DNA from: Tateyamaria sp. Alg231-49
GTDB lineage: Bacteria > Pseudomonadota > Alphaproteobacteria > Rhodobacterales > Rhodobacteraceae
Direction of reading: 5' to 3'
Assembly (NCBI RefSeq): GCF_900143535.1
Contig: NZ_FRFA01000001.1
Coordinates: 398,386-462,385 of the forward strand
Length of the DNA: 64,000 nucleotides
The translations under genes and the position numbers were made by a program. This document shows positions 8,104 to 16,371 of this stretch, piece by piece (position 1 is the stretch's first letter; each line of letters starts with the position of its first letter). A model generated the notes under the pieces. It did not search any database, was not told the DNA's origin, and saw only the letters and a program-made list of their open reading frames with translations.

Positions 8104-9387
8104 CTAGGAGTGGCGCGCAAACTTTCGGCGCACGCCCATCAGGGTTGTCCGGTTGAGGTACCATAGAAAGGTCCCGATCGCGTTATTCCGCGCGTCTGTT
8201 TGGGGCATATCACCTCGAGACATTCGGGTCATCTGCCATGCGAAATACTCGACTCTCGAGACCGCGTTGATGAGTTTTATGAACCAGTTCGTCGCATTCA
8301 CCCCGAACCGTCCCTGCCCGACGACCAGCCCGTCTTCTTTGATCCCAATCGTGTCTAGCGATCCGTCAATCAACCCTGCCACCGCATCGGGTTGAACACA
8401 CAAAGGGCGCGCCAGACCGATCATGTCGATTCCATCCTCAGCGATTGCATGGGCCATCGCAGCACTGCTGCGAAAGCCCCCGGTGACCATCAGCGGGACG
8501 CGCACTGCGCGGCGCACTTCGCGGGCATATTCCAGAAAATATGCCTCTCGTTTGATGGTGCTGTCGCGCTGTTGTTCTTCGGTTCCGTTGACGAAACTCA
8601 TCTGTTCATAGGTGCCGCCAGACAGTTCAATCAGATCGATCCCGTCCTCTTCGAGCCACCGGGCAACTTGGCAACTGTCCTCGAGCGTAAATCCACCCTT
8701 TTGGAAGTCGGCTGAATTGAGCTTGACCGCGACGGGAAAGTCCGCGCCCACAGCGGCCCGCGTTGCCGCGTAGACCGCCCGCAGGAACCGTGCGCGGTTT
8801 TCAAGTGCCCCGCCCCATTCATCGCTGCGTTGATTGATAATTGGCGACAGGAACTGACTGATGAGATAGCCGTGTGCGCTGTGGATTTGCACGCCATCAA
8901 AGCCTGCCTTTTTGGCCAAGCCGGCCGTGGTGGCATAGCGCTGAATGGCATCTTTGATATCTTCTGTCGTCATCGCCTTGGGTTTTCCGAACAGGCCAAG
9001 AATGCGCAGCTTTTCGGCAGATGGAGACAACGGCCGCATATTCACAACGATCGGGCATTGCCGCCCCGGATGGCTGATTTGCATCCAGATTTGACTGCCG
9101 CCCGTCTTGGCGGCCTGCGCCCAGTCTGTCAGCGCAGGCAGGACGCTTTCGTCCTGGACCACCACATTGCCGGGCCGTTCGAGGTAACGTCGGTCCACCA
9201 TCACGTTGCCCGTCACGTTCACGGCCATGCCGCCATGTGACCAGCGTTCATAGAGCGTTTGATGTGCTGTGTTGGGTGCGTCATCCGCGTTCGCGAGCGC
9301 TTCGGTCATCGCGCTTTTGCAGAACCGATTTTTCAGGCGCACGCCGCAGGGCAGATCGAGCGGGTCGGCGTAGCTTGGTTTTGTCAT
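8104..9387 (-). CDS. NADH:flavin oxidoreductase of the Old Yellow Enzyme family
   Basis: About 427 residues forming an FMN-binding TIM barrel. The start LPCGVRLKNRFCKSAMTEAL is the typical first strand. WMQISHPGRQ, the active-site region GFDGVQIHSAHGYLISQFLSP, and the phosphate-binding MVTGGFRS and IGLARPLCVQPD also fit. The family reduces activated alkenes, though the substrate cannot be predicted. The C-terminal ~60 residues (NWFIKLINAVSRVEYFAWQM onward) extend past the barrel, as in a subset of bacterial homologues. I chose ATG 9387 over the in-frame GTG at 9402. It stands alone, with 270 gene-free bases between the regA stop and its 3' end. Confidence 0.9.
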   Translation of the reverse strand: MTKPSYADPLDLPCGVRLKNRFCKSAMTEALANADDAPNTAHQTLYERWSHGGMAVNVTGNVMVDRRYLERPGNVVVQDESVLPALTDWAQAAKTGGSQIWMQISHPGRQCPIVVNMRPLSPSAEKLRILGLFGKPKAMTTEDIKDAIQRYATTAGLAKKAGFDGVQIHSAHGYLISQFLSPIINQRSDEWGGALENRARFLRAVYAATRAAVGADFPVAVKLNSADFQKGGFTLEDSCQVARWLEEDGIDLIELSGGTYEQMSFVNGTEEQQRDSTIKREAYFLEYAREVRRAVRVPLMVTGGFRSSAAMAHAIAEDGIDMIGLARPLCVQPDAVAGLIDGSLDTIGIKEDGLVVGQGRFGVNATNWFIKLINAVSRVEYFAWQMTRMSRGDMPQTDARNNAIGTFLWYLNRTTLMGVRRKFARHS

Positions 9388-9585
9388 TGCGTTAAACACC
9401 ACTCAGACCGGGGAAAGGAATTGACGAAAATAGGGTCTGGGGGAGCGTGCCTTATGAGGGCGCTGGTCGCAAACACAATTGCGAGGCGAGACATGTCGCC
9501 AAAGTGACTTTTGCGGCACGCCGATCAGATGGCCCGCCGCCTTGATACTGTGTTTGAGCGTGAGCGCGCGTGGGGTCCACCCCCC

Positions 9586-10191
9586 TTAGTCTGGCAGAAC
9601 GATGCCTTCGATACCGTCGACGATACCGCCCTCGTCGTCTTCGAAGTACTTTTCTTCGACCACATCGGGACGCGCGGCGATTTGTTCCATCAGCCGGGCT
9701 GGGAACATGACCTGCTCGATATCACCAAATCCGGGGACCTGCCGCAACAGACCCGTGGTCGCGCTGGTACAGAATGCGCGTGGCACTGCTCCGTTGGACA
9801 TCGCCAGTCGCAGTGCAACTGCTGACTGTTCGGGTGTCACTTCCAATGTCTGGCTCACCACGTGGAAAGTGCTGCGGGCGTGGGCGCTTTTGTAGCCCTG
9901 AAGCACTGCGGGCGTGACGCCATAGAGCACGTCGTCCTGCTCGGGCACCCGGTCGTTCACAAAGGACCCTGCGGGGTCGAATATCACCCGCTGCGCCCCG
10001 TTGATCAACAATGCCGTATGCGCGCCCTTGCCGGTGCGATTGCTGACAACCGTTATGACGGTAATCGTATCAGGTCCGGACGCGCGGTAGGCTGACCTCT
10101 TCACCCGGTCGTCGGATGCGTATGGAATTTCGGGCGGTTGCGCACAGGCCGCGCACAACAGAAGCATCGCAAAGGCGGCAAACATACGCAT
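9586..10191 (-). CDS. Putative lipoprotein of unknown function
   Basis: About 201 residues. The start MRMFAAFAMLLLCAACAQPP is a lipoprotein signal peptide with the lipidated Cys in the CAAC context, so the mature protein should be membrane-anchored in the envelope. The rest has an alternating beta-like pattern (TITVITVVSNRTGKGAHTAL, RVIFDPAGSF) and ends in an acidic tail. The family resembles conserved Rhodobacteraceae lipoproteins, but I cannot name a function. The frame is open further upstream. The ATG at 10191 places the hydrophobic core directly after the start. It lies next to the aa3-oxidase small subunit on the same strand. Confidence 0.7.
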   Translation of the reverse strand: MRMFAAFAMLLLCAACAQPPEIPYASDDRVKRSAYRASGPDTITVITVVSNRTGKGAHTALLINGAQRVIFDPAGSFVNDRVPEQDDVLYGVTPAVLQGYKSAHARSTFHVVSQTLEVTPEQSAVALRLAMSNGAVPRAFCTSATTGLLRQVPGFGDIEQVMFPARLMEQIAARPDVVEEKYFEDDEGGIVDGIEGIVLPD

Positions 10192-10220
10192 CACAATCAC
10201 TCCCACCCTGTCTGGATCAC

Positions 10221-10355
10221 TCAGGTGATGAATATGGCCATGCCTACGATGATCACAAGGATCACGATCACGCTCCACGTGACCCACTGCATGAACCCAT
10301 CAAAGGTCTTTTCGTTTTCTTTGATGTCCATCTCGCCGTGCTTGTGCTCTGCCAT
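10221..10355 (-). CDS. aa3-type cytochrome c oxidase small subunit IV
   Basis: A 44-residue protein with a polar start MAEHKHGEMDIKENEKTFDG, then FMQWVTWSVIVILVIIVGMA, a single transmembrane helix. This matches the small bacterial aa3-oxidase subunit IV (PF07835) of Rhodobacter and Paracoccus, an accessory subunit of the terminal oxidase in the inner membrane. A ribosome site AAAGGGA lies seven bases before the ATG. The catalytic oxidase genes are not in the window, and this subunit gene is commonly unlinked in the group. Confidence 0.9.
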   Translation of the reverse strand: MAEHKHGEMDIKENEKTFDGFMQWVTWSVIVILVIIVGMAIFIT

Positions 10356-10430
10356 GTTTGATCCCTTTCACTTGCCTAGTTTCGCGCTTTAGCGCATCGC
10401 GCGGGCGCTGTCACTTGCGAGTTTGCCGCA

Positions 10431-10889
10431 TCACGTCTCTTCGAGGTCCTGCGCGAGGCGAAAGCCGATTCGATTGGGCTCGGCCTGTTCTACCGCCTTG
10501 GGCAGTGCACGCAGCATCACATTCGTTTGTGTGACATGCTGAATCAGCTGGGTTTTGGCCCCCGTGGGGTCACTGCCATAGAATGTCACGATATCAGGGT
10601 CAAAATATCCCATCCCCTCGATCCGCAGCACGCCTGCGTCCCCACCGGTAAACCCCATGGCCACCTCGTGTTCGTTGTCGAGCGATTCTTCGAAGTTCTT
10701 GAGGTACATCACGATGCGTTCGTAAGCCCATTGAGCCGGACTTTTCTTGTCGGTTGGTGTCTTTGACACCGCGTCCGGAACGGGTTTGGTGGCGATATTG
10801 GGTGCCTTGGGGTCGCTGTGCACCTCGTGGCAGCGCGGCAAGGCCGCTGATTCTGCCGCCTCGGCGCTGGTTTTGATCTTGTCGTCCAT
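10431..10889 (-). CDS. DUF6173-like conserved protein
   Basis: About 152 residues. A variable charged N-terminus is followed by a conserved core, SPAQWAYERIVMYLKNFEES, then HEVAMGFTGG, VLRIEGMGYFDPDIVTFYG and a QLIQHVTQTNVML stretch. I recognise this core as a Rhodobacteraceae family (DUF6173 as I recall it), with no known activity. The ATG lies four bases after the MBL hydrolase stop, so it is the third gene of the acyl-CoA dehydrogenase / MBL / DUF6173 operon. No signal peptide or membrane segment is visible. Confidence 0.75.
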   Translation of the reverse strand: MDDKIKTSAEAAESAALPRCHEVHSDPKAPNIATKPVPDAVSKTPTDKKSPAQWAYERIVMYLKNFEESLDNEHEVAMGFTGGDAGVLRIEGMGYFDPDIVTFYGSDPTGAKTQLIQHVTQTNVMLRALPKAVEQAEPNRIGFRLAQDLEET

Positions 10890-10893
10890 GGCC

Positions 10894-11940
10894 TTACCCC
10901 TTGCGCTGATAGACCCACGCCCCGTCGTCGCGCCGCGTCCGCATGGCTTTTCCATCTTGGTAAAGGTGGCTCAGATGCGCAACGGCTTCAACCAGTGCCA
11001 GACCATATTCAGCCTCGCCGATGCTGCGTTTGAACAGCGGGGCAAAGCATTCGGTCGCAGATTTGGGGGTATCAATAAAGTCCAGGAGCCGCGCCAGCGC
11101 CCCGTGGTGGTTGTCGATCAACTGCCGCATGCGCGTGGGCAGGCCGGTAAAGGGCAGCTTGTGCCCGCCGAGCACCAGTTGGTCGTCGCGCGCCAGTTCC
11201 TTTAAACGCTCGCAGGCCTCCAGCCACTCGCCAATCGGGTCTGCCATGGGTTCCGTCGCGTAGACCCCGATGTTGGGGCTGATCGAGGGCAGGATCTGAT
11301 CCCCGGAGATCACGAGATTGTCGTCCCTGCTCCAAAACGTCGCATGTTCGGGTGAATGCCCGTTGCCGATGTGGATGTCCCATTTGCGCCCACCCATTTC
11401 AATCGTGTCGCCTTGTTGGATGCGGGTGAACCCCAGCGGCATCGCTTCGACCACATCGCCAAAGTTGAAAGGCCGTTCAGCAGTGCGTTTTTCAAAGGTG
11501 TCGGCGTCCATCCCCGCGCTGCGCCAGAAGGCGAGCGTTTCGGGGGTCGGAGTGGCTTGCACGTCCAGACTTAGCATCCTGGAAAACAGCCATGCGGTGC
11601 GGGTGGTGATCAGCTCTGCGTCAAATTCGGCCTGAAACCAGCCCGCAAGGCCCACGTGGTCGGGATGGTGATGGGTGACAATCACGCGGGCGACCGGCTT
11701 GCCCGCCATTGGCCCGTTCATCAGCATGGACCAGATTCGTTTGGTCGTGTTGGACGAAAACCCGGTGTCGATCACCGTCCAGCTGTCACCATCATCCAAC
11801 GCATAGACGTTCACATGATCCAGTTTCATCGGCAAAGGCAGACGCATCCAAAGTACGCCGGGCGCGACCTCGATCGCGTCGTCCCCCTTGGGCGGTGTCG
11901 TCCATGGGTATCTCAGGCCTGTGGCCACTCCGTCTGCCAC
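10894..11940 (-). CDS. Metallo-beta-lactamase-fold hydrolase
   Basis: A 348-residue MBL-fold enzyme. The di-metal motif is THHHPDHVGLAG, with downstream ligands in GNGHSPEH and ISGDQILPSISPN and the late His in LVLGGHKLPFTG. The C-terminal third resembles the helical extension of LACTB2-like or acyl-CoA-pathway MBL proteins. A role in thioester hydrolysis beside the acyl-CoA dehydrogenase is inferred from position only. The start is GTG at 11940, four bases after the acyl-CoA dehydrogenase stop. Confidence 0.88.
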   Translation of the reverse strand: MADGVATGLRYPWTTPPKGDDAIEVAPGVLWMRLPLPMKLDHVNVYALDDGDSWTVIDTGFSSNTTKRIWSMLMNGPMAGKPVARVIVTHHHPDHVGLAGWFQAEFDAELITTRTAWLFSRMLSLDVQATPTPETLAFWRSAGMDADTFEKRTAERPFNFGDVVEAMPLGFTRIQQGDTIEMGGRKWDIHIGNGHSPEHATFWSRDDNLVISGDQILPSISPNIGVYATEPMADPIGEWLEACERLKELARDDQLVLGGHKLPFTGLPTRMRQLIDNHHGALARLLDFIDTPKSATECFAPLFKRSIGEAEYGLALVEAVAHLSHLYQDGKAMRTRRDDGAWVYQRKG

Positions 11941-11944
11941 TGCG

Positions 11945-13651
11945 TCAGGCCGCGAACTCTTCGGGTGTCATGCCGAAAAGGTCCTGATCGCCTGCCTGCG
12001 TCTGCGCCAGCAGCGAACCATGTTCGGGCAACAGACGTTGGATGTAGAAGGCGGCCACTTTGCCGCGTGCCCCGTCTGCGTCTGCCACTGCGGACATCAG
12101 ATGCACATGCCCCCCCAGCACACGGGCAAAAGCCCGCAGATACGGCACGGCCCCGGCAAAGCGGGTCCGGTGATCCTGTTTGACCAACCACTCAGTTGTT
12201 TCACGCAAGGATTCGCTGGCTTGCCAGACAGGCTCGGCAAGGTCGGGCAAGGTATCGCGCGCCGCCTCGGCGGCGGCTTCGATCTCGTCCAGGATAAGGT
12301 TGGCCGCGTCGCCCCCGTCCATCATCTTGCGCGCCACAAGGTCCATGGCCTGAATGCCGTTGGTGCCCTCGTAGATCGTGGTTACACGCACGTCGCGGGC
12401 GTATTGGGCCGCCCCGGTTTCTTCGACAAAGCCCATGCCGCCATGGACCTGAATGCCCATATTGGCGACCTCGTTGCCGATGTCCGTGCCAAATGCCTTG
12501 GCAATGGGTGTCAGCAGGGCTGCGCGGGATTTCCAGCGCGGATCACCCGTGGCTGTTGTCATATCGATTGCCACAGCACACATCAGGCCAATGCCGCGCG
12601 CCGCATAAGTCTCGGCGCGCATGGTCATCAGCATCCGGCGCACATCAGCGTGGTCAATGATTGTGCCAGTGTCGCCATCGGTCTTGCCTTGCTTGCGGTC
12701 GAGCGCATAGGCCAGCGCGTGCTGATACGCGCCTTCGGCCACGCCCACACCTTGTCCGCCAACCCCAAGCCGCGCGTTGTTCATCATGGTGAACATGGCG
12801 GCCATGCCGCCCCCTTCGGCGCCGACCATCCACCCGGTGGCCCCGTCATATTGCATCACGCAGGTCGGCGAGCCGTGCAGGCCCATCTTGTGTTCAAGGC
12901 TGACAACCTTGAGCGCATTGGCCACGCCCGCATTTCCGTTCTCATCGGGGATGTTGCGTGGCACGAGGAACAGGCTGATCCCTTTGGTCCCGGCGGGTGC
13001 GCCGGGCAGGCGGGCCAGCACCAGATGGCAAACATTGTCCGTAAAGTCGTTGTCACCCCAAGAGATGTAGATCTTTTGACCTGTGACGCTAAACGTGCCG
13101 TCGCCGTTGTCTTCGGCTTTGCTGGTCAGCGCGCCCACATCCGATCCCGCTTGGGGTTCGGTCAGGTTCATGGTGCCGGACCACTCGCCCGAGATCAGTT
13201 TGGGCAGGTACAATTCCTTGATCGCATCGCTGGCGTGATGCTCCAACGCCTCGATCTGTCCCTGTGACATGAGAGGTGCAAGTTGCAGCGACAGGCACGC
13301 CGCACTCATCATCTCGTTCACCGCAGAGGTCACTGTCATCGGCAGCCCCATGCCGCCATATTCGGGGTCTGCCGCCATCCCGACCCAGCCCCCTTCTGCA
13401 ATGGCTTTGTATCCGTCGGCATAGCCCGGAGACGTCCGCACAACCCCGTTTTCCAGATGGGCCGGGTGCAAATCGCCGGGGCGTTGCAGGGGCGCCATCA
13501 CCTCTTCGCACAGCTTTCCTGCTTCGGTCAGGATTGCGGATGTGACGTCAGGCGTGGCCTCGGCGAACCGATCCGTCGCAATGACCTGATCCAGCCCGAC
13601 GATGTGGTCGAACAGAAAGGAATAGTCATCAACAGGGGCGCGATAGGGCAT
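11945..13651 (-). CDS. Acyl-CoA dehydrogenase, large DmdC-like type
   Basis: About 568 residues, longer than short-chain acyl-CoA dehydrogenases. It carries the extended C-terminal domain of the DmdC-like group, which includes the 3-methylmercaptopropionyl-CoA dehydrogenases of marine Roseobacters. Visible features are MNLTEPQAGSDVGAL in the FAD/substrate region, QVHGGMGFVEETGAAQ, and YEGTNGIQAMDLVARK near the catalytic glutamate. I chose ATG 13651 because GGAG sits nine bases upstream, rather than TTG at 13666. It begins the three-gene operon with the MBL hydrolase and DUF6173-like gene, and is divergent from the threonylcarbamoyl-AMP synthase gene. Substrate chain type is not decided. Confidence 0.9.
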   Translation of the reverse strand: MPYRAPVDDYSFLFDHIVGLDQVIATDRFAEATPDVTSAILTEAGKLCEEVMAPLQRPGDLHPAHLENGVVRTSPGYADGYKAIAEGGWVGMAADPEYGGMGLPMTVTSAVNEMMSAACLSLQLAPLMSQGQIEALEHHASDAIKELYLPKLISGEWSGTMNLTEPQAGSDVGALTSKAEDNGDGTFSVTGQKIYISWGDNDFTDNVCHLVLARLPGAPAGTKGISLFLVPRNIPDENGNAGVANALKVVSLEHKMGLHGSPTCVMQYDGATGWMVGAEGGGMAAMFTMMNNARLGVGGQGVGVAEGAYQHALAYALDRKQGKTDGDTGTIIDHADVRRMLMTMRAETYAARGIGLMCAVAIDMTTATGDPRWKSRAALLTPIAKAFGTDIGNEVANMGIQVHGGMGFVEETGAAQYARDVRVTTIYEGTNGIQAMDLVARKMMDGGDAANLILDEIEAAAEAARDTLPDLAEPVWQASESLRETTEWLVKQDHRTRFAGAVPYLRAFARVLGGHVHLMSAVADADGARGKVAAFYIQRLLPEHGSLLAQTQAGDQDLFGMTPEEFAA

Positions 13652-13776
13652 TTGGGTGGGCTCCAATGGTCGTAATGGCTTGGCAAGCGCGGGGCGCGTG
13701 CGTACATGGGCGTCTTTGGCTTTATAGTTGCGGCAGGCGCGCGTGGGCGCAACTTGAACGCGGCGTCACGGATGAC

Positions 13777-14700
13777 ATGGAAACACAACGGCTTGCATCA
13801 GACCCGCCCGGCATTGCCCGGGCTGCCGAAATATTAAGCGCTGGCGGGCTGGTCGCCTTTGCCACGGAGACCGTCTATGGCCTTGGCGCGGATGCGCGCG
13901 ATGGCGGGGCGGTCGCGCGGGTTTATGCCGCCAAGGGGCGGCCAAGCTTTAACCCGCTGATCGTCCATGTGGCAGACCTTGAGATGGCGCAGCGCTACGG
14001 CGTATTTAATCAACAATCGCTGGCCCTGGCGCGGCAATTCTGGCCCGGTCCGCTGAGCATTGTCGTCCCACTTGCGCCACATCACGGGTTGTCATCGCTG
14101 GTCACAGCCGGGTTGGACACCGTCGCACTGCGCGTTCCTGCCCACTCCGGCGCACGCGCCCTTTTGGCGCAATTTGACGGCCCCATAGCCGCGCCATCAG
14201 CCAATCCGTCCGGCCGGATCAGCCCCACAACGCCCGAGCATGTGATGGCAGGCCTGCAGGGCAAGATTGATGCCGTCCTTGACGGCGGCACCTGCACCGT
14301 TGGCCTTGAGTCGACGATTATTGGAGGCGCGCCGCTGGCTCTGCTGCGTCAAGGAGGCGTTCCCGAAGAAGAGATCGTTGAGATCACCGGCCCGTTGGCC
14401 CAAGCGGGAACAGACATCACCGCCCCGGGGCAACTCGCTTCGCACTACGCCCCGCGCGCCACCCTCAGGCTCAACGCCAAAGGCGCGCAGAAAGGCGAAA
14501 TCATGCTTGGCTTTGGGCCCGGCCCCTGCGATCTCAACCTCTCCCCCGCGGGCGACCTCACACAGGCTGCTGCGAACCTCTTCGCCCATCTCCACGCGTT
14601 GGACGCAATCAACAAACCCATTGCAGTCGCCCCAATTCCCGACACAGGACTGGGCGCGGCCATAAACGACCGCCTTGAACGGGCCGCAGCGCCGCGCTGA
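13777..14700 (+). CDS. L-threonylcarbamoyladenylate synthase (Sua5/YwlC)
   Basis: A 307-residue protein that makes threonylcarbamoyl-AMP for the t6A37 modification of tRNAs decoding ANN codons. The YrdC domain is clear: LVAFATETVYGLGADA, KGRPSFNPLIVHV, WPGPLSIVVP and GRISPTTPEHV. A separate C-terminal Sua5 domain starts near APGQLASHYAPRA, so this is the Sua5 (two-domain) form rather than short TsaC/YrdC. The frame is open 37 codons upstream of the chosen ATG, but those residues are unlike the family. Confidence 0.93.
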   Translation: METQRLASDPPGIARAAEILSAGGLVAFATETVYGLGADARDGGAVARVYAAKGRPSFNPLIVHVADLEMAQRYGVFNQQSLALARQFWPGPLSIVVPLAPHHGLSSLVTAGLDTVALRVPAHSGARALLAQFDGPIAAPSANPSGRISPTTPEHVMAGLQGKIDAVLDGGTCTVGLESTIIGGAPLALLRQGGVPEEEIVEITGPLAQAGTDITAPGQLASHYAPRATLRLNAKGAQKGEIMLGFGPGPCDLNLSPAGDLTQAAANLFAHLHALDAINKPIAVAPIPDTGLGAAINDRLERAAAPR

Positions 14701-14808
14701 TCCACGTCGGTTCAATCTGACCAAAAAGCCATTGGAGGTGGCCGCGCGGCCCGGGGAAAACCCCTTCATAAAATGGCGTGGCGCAGCCTCTGTCGGATCA
14801 CTTGATCC

Positions 14809-15381
14809 TCAGGCGCGCCCGGCAATTCCCGACAAGCCCAAAGGATCAATGCCGAGCGTGCCCAAGGCTGCCGCCCATTTGGCATCGTCATCGGGGTCAA
14901 AGACCAGAGATGCATCGCCCTCGACCGTCAGCCAACCGTTGCGGGCAATCTCGCCCTCAAGCTGACCAGCCCCCCACCCGGCATATCCGAGCATGACCAA
15001 CGCCGCCTGGGGGCCCTTGCCCGCAGCCATGTCTTCAAGCACATCCAGCGTCGCGGTCATGCCAAAGTCGTCCCCAAATTCGAGCGTTTGCAGGCGCGAT
15101 CGGTAATCGGTGCTGTGCAGCACAAAACCGCGCGTGGTCTCAACCGGCCCCCCGATATGAACCGACAGATCGCTCAGGGCCGGATCAGCCTCTATCTCCA
15201 ATTGCGCCATGAGCGCACCCAGATCAACATCCCGCGCGGGTTTGTTGATCATCAACCCCATCGCCCCGTCCTGCGAATGGGCGCAGATCAACACGACTGA
15301 ACGGTCAAAGCGCGGATCACCCATACCAGGCATCGCCACCAGCAATTTGCCTGTCAGATCGAGGGCGATAGGGTCGCTCAT
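14809..15381 (-). CDS. YqgE/AlgH family protein
   Basis: A 190-residue YqgE/AlgH protein, full length for the family. The N-terminal signature LTGKLLVAMPGMGDPRFDRS is followed by GAMGLMINKPA, HIGGPVETTRGFVLH and LGYAGWGAGQLEGEIARNGW. The biochemical role of the family is not settled, although AlgH was named for alginate regulation in Pseudomonas. It converges with the threonylcarbamoyl-AMP synthase gene and is divergent from the DsbD-N-like gene across about 150 bases. Confidence 0.93.
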   Translation of the reverse strand: MSDPIALDLTGKLLVAMPGMGDPRFDRSVVLICAHSQDGAMGLMINKPARDVDLGALMAQLEIEADPALSDLSVHIGGPVETTRGFVLHSTDYRSRLQTLEFGDDFGMTATLDVLEDMAAGKGPQAALVMLGYAGWGAGQLEGEIARNGWLTVEGDASLVFDPDDDAKWAAALGTLGIDPLGLSGIAGRA

Positions 15382-15528
15382 CTTGGTCTCCTGCCGGTGT
15401 CAGCGGGTCTTGCCTGTCCAACATGCCGCCCCGACGGGCGCATCACAAGAGGCGCCCTAATGACCGGCAAAGGTGCGCGCACTGGATCGTGACTTGGATT
15501 TTACCGCACCCATAGGCATGTAGGGGTC

Positions 15529-16350
15529 ATGAAAATGCCCCTTGCCCTGCCCGCCGCTCTTGCCACCATTGCCGCCGCGTTCACCGCTTTGCCCGCGCAG
15601 GCGCAAAACGCCTATGCCAACCCCGTGACGTCAGAGGTCTTGCAAGGCTGGGACCTGCCCGACGGCCGACGTGTGGCCGCCCTGCGCCTCACGCTTGCGC
15701 CGGGATGGAAAACCTATTGGCGCAGCCCCGGCGATGCTGGCATCCCCCCCAGTTTTGACTGGAGCCTTGCGCGCAATCTTAAAAGCGTCGCCATCACATG
15801 GCCCACGCCGTCGGTTTATGTGGACAATGGAATGCGCTCGATTGGCTATTCGGGACAGCTGGTTATCCCGTTGCATGTCACCTCGGCCCGCGCCGGCAAA
15901 CCTGTGCGCCTGCGTGGTACCATGGCACTGGGCGTATGCGCGGATGTATGCATCCCGCACGAGATCGACTTTGACACGATGCTTGATGCACCCGACACCT
16001 CTCCGACACCTGCGATTGTGGCGGCACTCGCGGATGTGCCCTACAGCGCGTCCGAGGCCAAGGTGGCCAGCGCCACCTGCCGCCTGCGCCCGCTGGACGA
16101 CGGTATGGAGATCGAAGCCCATGTGACCCTGCCCAACACCGGCGGCAATGAAGTGGCCGTGATCGAAACCGGCACGCCCGATCTATGGATCAGCGAAGCG
16201 CGCACCACCCGCAAGGGCAACACGCTGATCGCTGTAAGCGAAATGATGCACGCGAACGGTGGCGCCTTTGGGATCGACCGCTCTGACGTTCGGATCACGA
16301 TACTGGGTGGCAACTACGCCGTTGATGTCAAAGGCTGCACCGCCGGTTAG
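15529..16350 (+). CDS. Secreted DsbD N-terminal-domain-like protein
   Basis: A 273-residue protein with a signal peptide cleaved after LPAQA. The body matches the periplasmic DsbD/ScsB N-terminal domain family (PF11412): APGWKTYWRSPGDAGIPPSF, IGYSGQLVIPLHV, and the paired cysteines in GVCADVCIPHE. In DsbD this domain passes electrons from the membrane core to periplasmic thiol proteins. Here it stands alone, with no membrane core or thioredoxin domain. It converges with the RND pump, 21 bases between stops. The partner that would reduce its Cys pair is unknown. Confidence 0.88.
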   Translation: MKMPLALPAALATIAAAFTALPAQAQNAYANPVTSEVLQGWDLPDGRRVAALRLTLAPGWKTYWRSPGDAGIPPSFDWSLARNLKSVAITWPTPSVYVDNGMRSIGYSGQLVIPLHVTSARAGKPVRLRGTMALGVCADVCIPHEIDFDTMLDAPDTSPTPAIVAALADVPYSASEAKVASATCRLRPLDDGMEIEAHVTLPNTGGNEVAVIETGTPDLWISEARTTRKGNTLIAVSEMMHANGGAFGIDRSDVRITILGGNYAVDVKGCTAG

Positions 16351-16371
16351 TCCACGGACAATTGACGTGGC

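Noticed and set aside
11888..13267. A 459-codon plus-strand frame opposite the acyl-CoA dehydrogenase
   Set aside because: Antisense to a gene with strong family motifs; composition is typical of a shadow frame.
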